Assembly (NCBI GenBank): GCA_033398695.1
Contig: CM065814.1
Span: 20,365,501-20,429,500 of the forward strand
DNA from: Orobanche coerulescens
Taxonomy: Eukaryota; Streptophyta; Magnoliopsida; Lamiales; Orobanchaceae
DNA: 64,000 bases
Direction of reading: 5' to 3'
Positions 11,134 to 23,273 of this stretch are shown here, in pieces. A program made the translations under genes and the position numbers. Below the pieces are notes generated by a model. It ran no database searches. It saw only the letters and a program-made list of their open reading frames with translations, and had not been told where the DNA came from. Numbering within the stretch: the stretch's first letter is position 1; each line of letters begins with the position of its first letter.

Positions 11134-12497
11134 ATTTTTAGGCTTTTGCTATTTTAATTAATTTTGGTGATTAATTGATAGCAATTTAAATATTCATATA
11201 TTTTGATGTTGGGATATTTTTCTAGATGTGTTCTTGCAGGTGATATGATTCAATTATCGTGGTTTATATGAATGGTGTATTTATTTATTTTTATTAATTA
11301 TGCAATTGTTGGTTTGGCCCGTTTTTTGAGGCATGTAATGGTTTTTCCCGTGAGAAAATCTGCGGGTAGTTCTAGGTGTTTTTATTTTTCGTGTAATCTT
11401 GATGTAATTTCGATGTATTTTATTTTGTATAAAATTGTAATCGAATTCGGAAAAGACGGGATCATGAAGAAATAGAGCGAACAGGACTACCGGGGCTAAG
11501 CGGCCATGGCCGACAAGCGACAAGCGGCGGCTGCCGGCAGCGCCCGGCATTACCCGATGCCCGGCGGCTGGTCGGGCGATTATTTGGTTCGGGCGTAAAT
11601 CTAGTTTTTGGTCCGGTCCGTTTCGCCGCCATTCGTTGCGTCCGCTGGAGAGTCGGGATTTAAAATTAAAAATTTTTTATGTATTAATTTTGCATAAAAG
11701 TGAAATTTTAATTTTGGAAATCCATGGCCCGGTCGGGGAGGAGCGACGGGATGCTTGATTCAGTGGGAGAGATCGAGTCGAAGATTTTCTCGGATTCAAC
11801 TCAAGGAAGAAGACCATGATAATTGGATAATTTAATTATCCATGCTTTATTTTTGGTTTTTATTGTTTTGATGTATGTCATGTATGGATGTATGCGTGAT
11901 ATGTTTCCTTGCATGTTAGGACGAGAAAAAAATTAAAAACCTTAAGGATAAAATAACTAAGTGATTAAATTGATTTATTTTTTTAAAAATAAAATCAAAT
12001 TGGCCTCCATAATTAATTTAAATTGTGAAGTAATTAGCATGCGCGTTGACATTAGAGTCTTCCTCCATATCGGATGTGCTAATTATAGGTTCACTAGTTT
12101 TAAATTTCAAAATGATAACATAAGGTAAATATTACTTTTTATGATAGGACCTCTCCATTTGTAGGACTATTATTTAAAAGATAATATTTTAAGGATGTTA
12201 AATTATGGTGTTCACTTAGGTGTATTAATTAATAAGCTCCCATCGGAGTCTATGTTGATTAATACATGGCCAAGAGGAACCAACTATTAATTTTACTTGT
12301 CATAACGTAGTTTGACTAGATAGTAAAATTAAAGACGTAAAACTCTACTTGAGAAATGTGTGTATAAACGTCCACACGATCGTGGCTTGCATGTGCGGAT
12401 TTGAGGTGTTGGTTGCTAGCATATATATTGTGTTTTGAGGTTTTTCGATATATTTTGCTATGCATTATGTGATGGATGTTTTTAATTTTTATCTCAG
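11134..12497 (+). other. Leader of copia element 2
   Basis: A long untranslated leader (about 1.36 kb) between primer-binding site and gag. It holds a GC-rich block (11,480-11,640) with GCCGG/CGGCGG words and AT-rich sequence. No coding pattern is visible. Confidence 0.6.
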
Positions 12498-13170
12498 ATG
12501 TCTTTCAATCCACTAGTTGTTATTCTCAAAGAAAATAAACTTGATGGCACTAATTTTGCCGATTAGAAAAGAAATCTTGATATTGTCCTGACTGCTGAGG
12601 GGCATAAATTTGTCTGAACGAGGAGAGCCCTATAGAACCAGAACAGGATGCCACTCCCGAAGAGTTGGCTGAATTCCGAAAATGGAAAAAGTCTGATGAG
12701 ATGGCTCGCTGTTACATTTTGGCTTTACTAACAAATGTATTGCAGCATCAGCATCAGACGATGGGCTCGGCCGCAGAAATGATGAAAAGTCTCACCGAGA
12801 TGTTTGGTCATCAGAACCGGGCGGCTAGACAAAATGCAATGAGGGTATTGATGACAACCCAAATGTCTGAAGGGACTCCAGTGAGGGATCATGTTCTAAA
12901 AATGATGTCACATTTGAACGGAGTGAGCATACTGGGGGCTACTATCGATGCAGAAACGCAGGTCGATATTATCTTAGGCAGCTTACCTAGAAGCTTTGAG
13001 CAGCTCCGCCTTAACTACAATATGAACTGTAGGACATATAGTTTGGCGGAACTTGGCAGAGCTTGATCTGTGAAGGTCTCTTCAAACAAGGTTATCATCA
13101 GATTCTTGCGGCAACCGGTGCTACTTCTTCCAAACCCAAATGGGGAAAGAAGAATAAGCAGGTTGGCCAG
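12498..13170 (+). pseudogene. gag of copia element 2, broken
   Basis: The ATG at 12,498 opens a copia Gag start (MSFNPLVVILKENKLDGTNF), stopped by TAG at about 12,565 where the family has a tryptophan, and by a second stop near 12,616. The main part is open at 12,665-13,066 and carries the UBN2-type Gag core with MFGHQNRAARQNAMRVLM and GSLPRSFEQLRLNYNMN. A further frame change follows towards the zinc knuckle. It is the capsid and nucleocapsid gene of the element whose LTRs lie at 9.7 and 16.5 kb. Confidence 0.8.
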
Positions 13171-13176
13171 AAGTAA

Positions 13177-13557
13177 GTGGCAACCCTCAAGGTGAAAAGC
13201 AAGGCTCCTCACCCCGAGGCGAACAAAAAGCCAAAGGGAAAGTGCTACAAGTGCGGTCAGAAAGGACATTTTAAAGCGGACTGCCCTGCTCTTAAGAAAG
13301 GTATGTCTCGTGCACTAGTAGTCAAAACATGTTTGGCAGCTTGTTCTTCCACTTCGTGGATAGTTGATTCAGGCTCCACTGATCATGTTTGCTTTGACTC
13401 GCATGGTTTTCAGGTAACCAAGCAGCTTAATGCGGGCGAGATTACCATCAACTGGGGCGATTATTCCAGGCTTATGGCTATTGCAGTGGGAGTCGTGCAG
13501 TTGAAGATAAATGATAAATTATTTGTCCTCATTAATGTTTTATCGCACGGATTTTAG
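13177..13557 (+). pseudogene. Zinc knuckle and protease of copia element 2
   Basis: An open stretch of 126 codons, starting without its own proper start, that holds a nucleocapsid CCHC knuckle (CYKCGQKGHFKADC, intact CX2CX4HX4C spacing) followed by an aspartic protease active site (WIVDSGSTDHVC; DSG is a normal copia variant). It ends by frameshift at about 13,550, after which the next frame carries the NLISVSKL motif that normally follows. Confidence 0.85.
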
Positions 13558-14887
13558 AATGAATTTAATTTCGGTTTCTAAATTAAAAAGCGATGGTTAT
13601 TCAGTTTCTTTTGATGATGATGCCATTATTAAGAAAAGAAGCGGTGAATATATTTGCAAAGGTATTTTTAATGATGGACTATATGTCGTTAATACTGCAC
13701 AAACTCCTATGCATAAATCACTTAACTCTTTGTCTAAACCTAAAAAGAGAAAAGAACCTTCAAGCATAAACCAAACATATCTGTGGCATTTACGGTTAGG
13801 ACATGTAAACCTTGGAAGGATTCAAAGATTGGTAGATGATGGCTCACTGGGTGATCTCCAAGTTGAGTCATTTCCAATTTGTGAATCCTGTCTGGAAGGT
13901 AAGATGACCAAAAGGATTTTTAAAACTAATGGAAACCGTGCTCAAAATGTGCTAGAATTGGTTCATATGGATGTATGTGGTCCAATGAATATCCAGGCTA
14001 GGGGTGGTTTCGAATACTTTATCACGTTCATAGATGATTATTCGAGATATGGATACATCTATTTGATGCGACGTAAGTCTGAAGCCTTTGACAAGTTCAG
14101 AGACTTCAAGACTGAAATGAAGAAGCGTCATGGGAAGAGTATCAAGTTACTACGATCTGATCGTGGTGGCGAATACCTTAGTGGAGAGTTTTTGGATTTC
14201 TTGGCGAATAAAGGGATTTTGTCCCAGCTCACCACGCCGAGAACTCCACAACAAAATGGTGTGGCTGAAAGAAGGAATAGGACTCTTTTAGAAATGGTTA
14301 GATCAATGATGAGTTATTCAGATTTACCTATTTCGTTTTGGGGATACGCCTTAGAAACAGCGGCATACATTCTAAACCTGGTGCCTTCGAAATCAGTTCC
14401 AAAAACACCCACAGAACTATGGAGTGGGTGTAAGCCCAATCTAGGACATGTTCGGATTTGGGGTACTCCAGCACATGTGCTGAATAAGGAAGCTGATAAG
14501 TTGGCATCTCGTATAGAAGTACGAGTGTTTGTAGGATATCATAAGGGAACGAAGGGTGGCTTGTTCTATAGTCCCCAGGATCAGAAGGTCATTGTTAGCA
14601 CCAATGCCAGATTTCTAGAAGAGGATTATATGATTAGTCACAAGCCCATGAGTGAGATAATTTTGGAAGAGCTGAGGGGCGAGACTCCGTCTACACCAAT
14701 CGTACAAGCGCCAACTAACACTGCACCACGTATCGATTCTGATACTTTTACACCAACTCAGGATTTGCCTCATCATAGTGGGAGGGTTGTTCGTCAGCCC
14801 GAACGATTCATTGGCATGGGAAAGTCTTCGGACTCAATCCCAGGCAAAGATGAATCAGATCCCTGTACCTATAAGGAGGCAATCTAA
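13511..14887 (+). pseudogene. GAG-pre-integrase and integrase of copia element 2
   Basis: The longest intact stretch of this polyprotein. Order: [11 protein letters not shown]_pre-integrase with the H..H/C..C zinc finger ([12 protein letters not shown], then [12 protein letters not shown]), integrase core with catalytic D in HMDVCGP, D in LRSDRGGEY and E in [13 protein letters not shown] (D,D-35-E layout), then the C-terminal [21 protein letters not shown] region. It ends in a TAA at 14,885-14,887 in the linker before RT. The integrase itself looks undamaged. Confidence 0.9.
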
Positions 14888-15553
14888 GATAAAGATGTTG
14901 ACTCCTGGCAAGTAGCAATGAAATCAGAAATGGGATCTATGGATTCCAATCAAGTGTGGGAGCTAGTAGAGCTACCTGATGGTGTACAAGCCATTGGGAG
15001 TAAATGGGTCTACAAGCGAAAGAAAGGACGTGATGGGAAGGTTGAAACCTTCAAAGCGAGGCTTGTTGCAAAAGGTTACACTCGGAAAGAGGGTATCGAT
15101 TATGATGAAACCTTTTCGCCGGTAGCCATGCTTAAGTCAATCCGGATTCTTTTAGCTATAGCTGCGCATTTGGATCTGGAGATTTGGCAGATGGATGTCA
15201 AGACTGCATTCTTGAATGGGAGTCTAGACAAGGAAATCTATATGCACCAAGCAGAGGGATTCATTGCTGAAGGAGAAGAGCACTTGGTGTGTAAACTTAA
15301 GAAATCCATTTATGGACTTAAGCAAGCATCTAGATCTTGGAACACTCATTTTGACGAAGTTGTCCAGTCATATGGATTCGTCCAATGTCCGAGTGAAAGT
15401 TGTGTGTATAAGAAATGTGATGGAAACGTGTTGGTGTTTCTTGTACTGTATGTAGACTATATCCTTCTGATTGAAAACAACGTGAAGGAAATGTCGGACG
15501 TACGGGTATGGCTATTTGAGCAGTTCGATATAAAGGACCTAGGAGAAGCATGA
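14888..15553 (+). pseudogene. Reverse transcriptase of copia element 2, active-site change
   Basis: Copia RT (RVT_2) with WELVELPDGVQAIGSKWV, FKARLVAKGYTRKEGIDYDETFSPV, QMDVKTAFLNG and SIYGLKQASRSW in order. The catalytic box reads LYVDYILLI, with the second aspartate of YVDD replaced by tyrosine (about 15,447-15,460), which should abolish polymerase activity. The frame ends at a TGA at 15,551-15,553, after which RNase H continues. No protein of the element downstream is in the same uninterrupted frame. Confidence 0.9.
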
Positions 15554-16435
15554 CACATCCTTGGAATCAGGATCTTTCGTGATCGGAAGAAAAGGATGTT
15601 GTGCTTATCCCAGGCATCCTACATCGATACAGTGCTGAAGCGGTTTAGCATGGAGAATTCCAAGAAAGGTTTTCTACCTTACAGACATGGAATTCAACTA
15701 TCTAAGGATATGTGTCCTAAGACACAAAAGGAGATAGATGACATGAAGATGGTCCCTTATGCATCTGCTGTGGGAAGTCTCATGTATGATATGCTTTGCA
15801 CTAGACTAGATATCTGTCATGCCGTGGGCATGGCTGCTAGATATCAGTCAAACCGAGGACCAGGACACTGGATTGCTGTCAAGCACATACTCAAGTACCT
15901 GAGAAGGACTAGGGAGTACATGCTTGTATATCAATCAGACGACCTGTTTTCGATGGGTTACACTGACTCAGATTTTTCATCGGACAAAGAAAAGTCCAAG
16001 TCTACTTCGGGTTTTGTGTTTAGCTTGGGAGGTGGAGCCATTAGTTGGAAGAGTGTGAAGCAGAAATGTATCTCGGACTATACCATGGAAGCCGAGTACG
16101 TGGCAGCCTCTGAGGCAGCCAAGGAGGCAGTGTGGCTCAAGTACTTCCTGCAGGACTTAGATGTGATTCCCGATTTGCCAGAGGGTATTACACTTTATTG
16201 TGATAATACTGGTGCAGTCGCAAATTCGAGGGAACCACGGGCCCACCAGGCAAGTAAACATATCAACCGCAAGTACCACATCATACGACACTTCGTAAAG
16301 GAAGGAGATGTAGTTGTAGCCAGGGTTGCATCGGTAGATAATCTTGCTGACCCTTTCACGAAAGGCCTACCTTCAAAAGTTTTTGAAAGACATGTGAAAG
16401 GAATGGGATTACGGTGTATGGCAGCATTGTTTTGA
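15554..16435 (+). pseudogene. RT thumb and RNase H of copia element 2
   Basis: Continuation of the polyprotein: LSQASYIDTVLKRFSMENSKKG (RT connection), SAVGSLMYDMLCTRLDI, then RNase H with GYTDSDFSSD, STSGFVFSLGGGAISW, MEAEYVAASEAAKEAVW and the end motif NLADPFTKGL. The stop at 16,433-16,435 is the natural end of Pol. The polypurine tract follows about 60 bp later. Confidence 0.9.
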
Positions 16436-16496
16436 GTATAAGTGGGAGAAATGAGAGACTATGTAATAGAGTAGTATACTTATCATGCTTTGAGTA

Positions 16497-16508
16497 TAAG
16501 TGGGAGAT
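16497..16508 (+). other. Polypurine tract of copia element 2
   Basis: AAGTGGGAGAT directly before the TGTTAGG start of the 3' LTR. GTATAAGTGGGAGA also occurs once about 60 bp upstream (16,435-16,450), a second tract-like copy. Confidence 0.8.
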
Positions 16509-18012
16509 TGTTAGGATTGTATACTGCAAAGCATACTTTATGCTTGTATTACCTAAATTCCCTGTTACTACCTATGAGAATATTAATTACATTTAATCAC
16601 ATGTTTTGCATATTTATTCACATTATGGTTATGCAAATGAAATGTCTAATTATTTTATATTGTAGATAATGTGGTGTGTTGGTGTCACACGAAAGATCAC
16701 ATTATCGGTGCCTTATAAAATAATATAATAGTTCACAACCTATATAATTATTAGACAAATTATATAAAAGGTTGTAGTGTATGCTTGAGAATAGTTGGTC
16801 TTGACTATTAGCATAGATTAACGTATTTGCATACGTTGAACTGGATCGAGGTGAGATAGTGTCTTCTGTACTGACTGTAAGAAGAACGTAAATCTCGGAT
16901 AATTATTATTTCTTAATTCTAAGTATATAATATTTAATTGTGTATTTATAATAATTATTGCTTTGATTTACCATAGGTGAGAGTCAAAATGATCGACTCA
17001 ATAAGCCTTGTATCTTGGGCAATAATATTGTTTATACGACAGTTATTATTATTACTAGAAATCGTGTCCCGACTCGTGCGGGTTGATGATGTCCCCTTGA
17101 GGAGCTCGATAATGATTATTATATTAAACCCTACAGATGGATTTAATTCTGATATAATAATAAGGTTCGAGTGGTACTACTCTTGGATAAGATATTAATT
17201 AATTAAACTGTCAGTAGCTTATTATTAATTAATGGACATTCGATATCTTAAACACGGGAAATAATATATTTAATAAGGAGCCCAATTTCGTAATTTGGGA
17301 TTTTGGTAGGAAGTGCAATATCAACCTTTTAGTGGACTAAGTTGATATTAATAGATTCATTATATATTAGGAAGAGTCCTAATAAGGTAAGATGGATTTA
17401 TTGGGAGTCCTTCCATAATCCTCCTTAAGATCCCTAGTAGTAGTCCAAGAGCCTATAAATAGAACTTATGGGGAGGTGTTGGCCGGATTATTCATTGTCC
17501 CAAGCTTGAGAGATCGATTTTCTTCTTCTTGTGTTTAATTGTAGATCTAGACTTGTGTCTTTAATTCTACAATTTAGATAACACATCAATTTGCTAAGAG
17601 TGTTCATAAAATACTAGAAAGCAAAGAAAAATAAATCGAGTGATCCCAACTGAAGGAGTTTCGGCCGATTCCCCATAGAAGTCCAAACAAGATCCGGTAG
17701 CTCGTTGCCCACACAACGTCCGGGTTAAGGCGGATCATACTCTAGAAAGTCTAAAGGTAGAAATACAAGGCGATCAAGACGGAAGTAATCAATACTCTTC
17801 AAAAAGTAATATCCTATGATCTTTGGATCTAGATTAGGATATTTTAATTATCAACATATTTAATTAATAAATAATAAATAATATTTAAATTGCTTATTAG
17901 TCTTAGTAATTAATTAATTAGCATGCCTAAATAGATCTTATGCTCGTAGATGCATAAAACGTGATTATCATCTTTCCCAAACTTCGCTTCCGCTGCATTT
18001 TAGTTTCCAGCA
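16509..18012 (+). mobile_element. 3' LTR of copia element 2
   Basis: Complete LTR of 1504 bp from TGTTAGGATTG to TTTCCAGCA. It matches the 5' LTR at 9,656-11,116; differences by eye are about 2-3%, so the insertion is fairly recent. A TATA-like CCTATAAATAGA lies at about 17,453. The target duplication cannot be checked because the 5' LTR start is missing. Confidence 0.92.
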
Positions 18013-18214
18013 GTTTAGCCAGAAAGTTGCTACAGTGTTAATTTGACAGAAAGTTATCATATCATGATTTTGTAACGCAATGAACCGAGCAACTTTAAAG
18101 AAGTTGAGACGAGTCCAGTTTTTGAGAAGTAGAGAAAGGCCATAATATTCGAAATGGACCCCATGTACGAAAATTAAGTAGGATCTTGGTTGATTTACTT
18201 GACAGGGCAACACC

Positions 18215-19640
18215 AATAGAAAATAAATGGGTTTTAAGATAGAAATTGACATGGATAGAAATCTCGAGGTTTTGAAAGCTAAATTGATAGCAAAAGGTTA
18301 CAAGCAAGTTCACGGGGTGGACTATGATGAAACCTTCTCGCCAGTCGTCATGCTTAAATCCACAAAAATTAGCTTAGATATTGCAGCTCATTATGGTTAT
18401 GCTATCTGGCAAATGGATGCCAAGACCGCCTTCCTGCATGATTTTGAAAGAGGATGTGTATATGACACAGTCTGAAGTGTTTGAGGATCCAAAACATGTC
18501 GAGAATGTATATAAGCTTCAAATAGTGATTTATGGCTTGAAGTAAGCATCTCGGAATTGAAATCTTAATTTTGATAAACCAATTCAAACATCTATCTTCG
18601 TAAGAAATTATGTGGAATACTGTGTCACAAGAAGTTCAGTAGGAGTAAAATTATATTCTTAGTGCTCTATGTCGATGATATTCTACTCATTGAAAATGAC
18701 ATTCTTATGCCGAAGTCTGTAAAGGCCTAACTTAGTAAGTGTTCTCTAATAAAGGACTTAGTAGAGGCACAATACATATTGGACTTCAAAATCTATAGAA
18801 ATAGATCCAAGAAGATGATTGGACTTAGTAAAAGCACTTACATTGTTAAAGTGCTTGATAGGTTCAATATGAAAGACTGCAAAAGAGGCTTTGTACCCAC
18901 GTCTCATGGTATGTCTCTAAGCAAGACTTAGTAATCATATTTACCCGTTGAGTAGACGAGAATTAGTACGGTTCCTTATGCTTTTACAATAGGATCCGTC
19001 ATGTATGTCATGATATTTACTCGAATTGACGTGTCGTATGCTTTGAGCATGTCGAGTAGGTACCAATCAAACCCATGTGAGGTGTATTGGAGTGCGACCA
19101 AGAACATTCTTAAGTACCTTAAAAGGATTAAAGATAAATTGGTGGTTTATGGTGGGGAAGGGGAGTTGGTTGTTGAAGGCTATGATGATGCGAGCTTCGA
19201 GAGGGACAAAGATGATTCCTGATCCGAATTTGGTTACATTTTTTTATCTAAGAGGAGGCAAAATTAGCTAGACGAGTGCCATGAAAGGCACTACAACTAA
19301 TTCTACAACTGAAGTCGAGTACATTGTTGCTTCGAAAGCTACAATATAAGGCTTTTTTATTAAAAATTCGTTGAAGAACTCAGTGCAGTTCCTAATATAG
19401 CCGATCTAGGGGTTCTTTGTCACGATAATATCGGAGCCATCGCACAAGCGAATGAGCCAATTCGACACCATCAGTATAAAAAAAATGTACAAAGGAAGTA
19501 CTAATTGATACAAGACATTGTAAAGAGAGGTGATATAAAGATAGGCAAAGTACTGACGAACGATAATTGGCTGATCCGTTAACTAAACCTTTTTCGCGGA
19601 CGAAGATGAGGGTCATGTTATTGTGATAGGAATCAGACAA
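18215..19640 (+). pseudogene. Decayed Ty1/copia RT-RNase H
   Basis: A copia pol relic with many stops and frameshifts. RT words: AKGYKQVHGVDYDETFSPV and WQMDAKTAF (18,290-18,430), YGLK (about 18,530), LYVDDILLIEND (18,661-18,700). RNase H words: SSRYQSNP.E.YW (19,048-19,095), TTEVEYI (about 19,306), NEPIRHHQYKK (about 19,450) and NWADPLTKPF (about 19,563). Related to copia element 2 in wording but not a duplicate of it. No LTR is recognised on either side. Confidence 0.8.
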
Positions 19641-20498
19641 GTTGGAGAGTGGGTGTAATTTATGTAGTATTTTATTTATAATTGTAAAACTTCGAAGATT
19701 ATATATATATTACATTCACCATTTATATGCTCATTTGATTTGGTTTAGTATTTGATGAATAGTCTAAATTTGATTTAGAACATATAAAAAGGTTATCGAT
19801 AAAACTTCTTGGGTAATGAAACCCTATTAAGTGAACTAGAATTTAAAGCAAACATATCCCTAGTATAGGTTATTAAATTGGACACTAATGACTGAAGAAA
19901 TTTAGTTGCCAAGTTAACTCAAGGTGTTGTTTCATGGGCAAGTTGCGTGGGATGTCGAGAGTTAGTTGCCTAAATATGAGTTGAGAATTCATGACTTAAC
20001 AGACCCACCATGAGGATTCTATAAAAAAACTTAACATGTCATAAGAATATCTCATTTACCATTTGAGTCGATTCCTCAAACCTGAGCAGTTCATTGCCTC
20101 ATTTCTTGATGATTATTAGTGTTGATGGTGTTAAACGTCATGTCCCGTAAAAGAGGGGTTATAGAAATAGTAGTAGGGTTCGTATGAATCAAGTGAAGAA
20201 ACTTGGATGTACAAGATGGGGTTGTCCTCCCAATTTTACTATCTTTTGGGCCTCTCAGAGAGTCAGGACTGTGAAAATGCATGGTCGTGCTTAGATAGAA
20301 TATATGATTAGTCATCTGTTTGAACAGTCAGAATCAGGCTATGTGGACACACCGTCCGGGTAAGGCGTTTAGCGAATACCATACGAGTTTGGGCCGAGAC
20401 AGCCAAACACGACCCAGGTCGGGTCGAGGGCCCTCGAATGCGGCAGGCCTTTTTGGGGGGTCGATCACTTGGCTAATATTCTTGTTGGACATTGACTC
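19641..20498. other. Non-coding stretch without recognised features
   Basis: Possible remnant LTR or leader sequence. ORFs of 60-80 codons on both strands have no family features. A GC-rich block at 20,380-20,460 is seen, with no repeat partner in the window. Confidence 0.35.
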
Positions 20499-20723
20499 TC
20501 CTCCTTTTGTGTAGTAGGTTATTTATGGCTTATAAATACCCACATAAAGGTAGATATAATCATATATATATGTTATTGAAGCCAAACAATAAAAATCATC
20601 GCAACCCTTAATCCTCCTTTTGTGTAGTAGGTTATTTATGGCTTATAAATACCCACATAAAGGTAGATATAATCATATATATGTTATTGAAGCCAAACAA
20701 TAAAAATCATCGCAACCCTTAAT
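20499..20723 (+). repeat. Tandem duplication of a 113-bp promoter-like unit
   Basis: Two head-to-tail copies (20,499-20,611 and 20,612-20,723) that differ by one TA pair in an (AT)n run. Each holds GGCTTATAAATACCC, a TATA box of LTR type, and the same AAAAATCATCGCAACCC downstream. It probably is the core promoter of the decayed copia element 3 whose RT follows. Confidence 0.85.
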
Positions 20724-20949
20724 AGTACACGACTGAGAGAAATGTGAGAGAGGAGTTCATGGAGTTCGTCTTTTCATCCCATATTCTAAGCTAACACCTC
20801 AAGGAGATTTAAGATCTAATGTGTGGTTGATAGAGGGATGACACTTTGAGTCCGAAAGCTAGTTCTATAAGGACTAAAGTAAGATCAGAGGTATATATTC
20901 ATGTGTATGTGATCCTTATTAGTTTTGATGTTTCTATCAAATTAGGTAT

Positions 20950-21727
20950 GTTCAAAATCCTATAAAACTACCTTCTTGAATGGAGATGTTCAAGAAAAAG
21001 TCTACATGGTTCCTCCACATAGTGTTTCTGATCGTCCAAGACTAAGTGTGTAGGCTTAAGAAAGCTCTCTATGGTCTCAAACAAGCCTCAATAGCTTGGT
21101 TTTCTAAGTTCTGTACTGTTGTATTTCTGCTTGGTTTTACTTACAGATTTTATGACTCGACATTATTTGTCAGATCATCCCATGCAGATCATATCCCGCT
21201 TTTGTTGTAAGTTGATGATATGATTATTATGGGTGATGATGTTTATGGTATCATAGACCTAAAATCCACTTTATCTCATTAGTTTGAGATGAAAAACTTA
21301 AGTCATCTTCGTTAATTTTTAGGTATTTAGGTAGCTTATTGTGAGAAGGGTTATTTTCTCTCTTAGTCTAAGTACACTGCAGATATTCTTGAGTTGGCTC
21401 ATCTTGAAGATACCCATATTTTTTATTCTCCTCTTCAGGTCAATGTTTGTTATACCCCTACTGATAATATCCTTTTGCTGATTCCACTTTGTATCATTCG
21501 ATTTTGGGTAGCTTGTTGTGCCTCATCATTACTCATTGTATAAGTTGGAATATGGTTATGCGCATTCTTGCTATTTTTGGGGAATGCTTTATGAGTCTAT
21601 TATTTTCATATACCTCGTATTTGGAGTTTTACTCATCTCAGGGAAAGGTCTAAAACAAAATGTTATCCCTCGCTCTTCAACTGCGACAGAGTATCATGAT
21701 ATGACTTAATACATGTGAAATTGTATG
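20950..21727 (+). pseudogene. Copia element 3 RT, 5' part of a relic split by a Tat-like insertion
   Basis: Decayed RVT_2: TFLNGDVQEKVYM (20,970), KALYGLKQAS (21,062-21,090), VDDMIIMGDD (21,205), FEMKNLSHLR (21,283) and the RNase H stretch GLKQNVIPRSSTATEYHDM (21,650-21,706). Nearly every motif is in place but several stops and frameshifts occur. The relic stops at 21,727, at the 5-bp target site GTATG, and continues at 29,976 beyond the inserted element in the same frame. A different copia lineage from element 2. Confidence 0.85.
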
Positions 21728-22694
21728 TGTTGTTACCCAAAATATTACTCGGAAGGGTTTGATGTAATGGATGAGTAACAAATAAAATGCGAGAGCAAGT
21801 CCGAGGGAATGTAAATAACACAAGATTTGCCGGGGTTGTTAATCCCGGGCTTGAATGCTCTCGTGAGATATTATTAATACGAATACTTTGGAGTATAAAT
21901 ATTAATGTTAGAGTATAATTACAATTAGTGTAAAGACCCTAGTTATCTAGCTCTTGAGTGCTGATGATTGCCGGAAGAACCAAAGTTGATGCTCTGTGAG
22001 TTCTTGTAACAAAGATGAAATGCTGTGTAGATTTTTGTGTAGTATTTGACTGTGCGATCTGACTGCTAGAGAGTGTTTTTCGTCCGAGAATCAAAGAGTT
22101 AGACCCTTTTTCAATTGCTGGAGGTCTCTTATTTATAGAAGAGGAGGTAGTTGGGATGTCCTGATCCCTAGCGGGCGATCTTTTTAACACATGGGCTGGT
22201 TTCCTTAAAGTCCGCAGCTGCTGCTGGCAGTCAACTGTGTGAACCAGTGATAAGGCAACATGGTTCCCATGTCGTTGTCTTGGGAGGTCCCACCTAGGAC
22301 CTTTCGGCGGGTCTGTCGGTAGGTGAGGCTGTCCTTCACCGACAGCTGCTGATGGGCTGGAGTCAAGGCCATATTCCGCGGCGCCTTTTGCGGATCTGCA
22401 CGTGGGTCCTCACTCCGAGATTCGGTCGTCGTAGACTTGACGGATGTTGGCTTTACACGTGGCCTAGGATGGTCGTCTTTGAACGGGCACTGAAGGCGAT
22501 CGCCTTGTGAGTCGATTGCACCATACCTGACCTTGATCCGACATCTTTGGCTGTGCAAGACTGCCTTGGTTTATCTGATACTAGATTTGGGCCGACCGGC
22601 CTCTGTGCCCATTGGCGGGATGTTGATGCTTTGAGGCGACCGATCGCGGTAGAAGCGATCGCCTATTCTGAGGCATATAAATCGATGCACAACA
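21728..22694 (-). mobile_element. 3' LTR of the Tat-like element
   Basis: 967 bp, plus-strand ends TGTTGTTACCC and GCACAACA. On the plus strand ATTCTGAGGC-TATAAAT near 22,670 corresponds to the same site in the other LTR. Shorter than its partner because of two gaps (near 22,070 and 22,170). ORFs in it are part of the LTR. Confidence 0.92.
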
Positions 22695-22695
22695 A

Positions 22696-22710
22696 TTGCC
22701 CCCCAGCTCG
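22696..22710 (-). other. Polypurine tract of the Tat-like element
   Basis: On the minus strand GCGAGCTGGGGGGCAAT directly precedes the LTR end TGTTG. This marks the left LTR as the 3' LTR. Confidence 0.8.
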
Positions 22711-23114
22711 CTCCGATGTTGAAGACGTGGGTGAGGTGGTTCTACTAGAGATCGCTTGAATTAGACGAGCGACTTATCGTTTTTATGAAACATACGATCG
22801 TCTCTCTTGAATGGACTACGGTCGACTCGTCATTCTACGGAGGTGGCGATCGTCTTCCCAAACGCAATTCGATTTTGAATTCGGACGACCTACTCGGTCG
22901 CTGTAAAGAGCGGGAGGCGAAATTTTGACTTGAGACATCGTGGAGGCACATGGCATGTTCATGTGGGGTGAGTCCGGCAGTTTGTACTTTTTCGTCTGGC
23001 GTGCCCTCGAAAGAACGCGCACGCGGGTCTCGAGGGAAGCATTTATTGCGGTCTTTTCCCGACCTTTGTGCTCTAATCCTCGGGGTTTTATTTGTGTGCC
23101 CAGAGGCCCGTGCC

Positions 23115-23135
23115 TTCGTCTATAAAAAGGGCCAA
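23115..23135 (+). promoter_or_regulatory. TATA box of the antisense gene
   Basis: TCTATAAAAAGGGCC on the plus strand lies about 150 bp before the ATG of the four-exon gene and on the strand opposite to gag. It fits a plant TATA box, so the antisense gene seems to have its own promoter. Confidence 0.6.
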
Positions 23136-23273
23136 GGTTTCTGGGTTAACTTCATTTGCACTCTGAGAAGAAGAATATCGCCGGACCTTTGAAGCTTTAT
23201 GCTGTCGAGTGTCATTTGACTCCGACCTTTAGGTAAGAAAAAACAACCTTTTCTCCCACCTTTCTCTTTGAAT

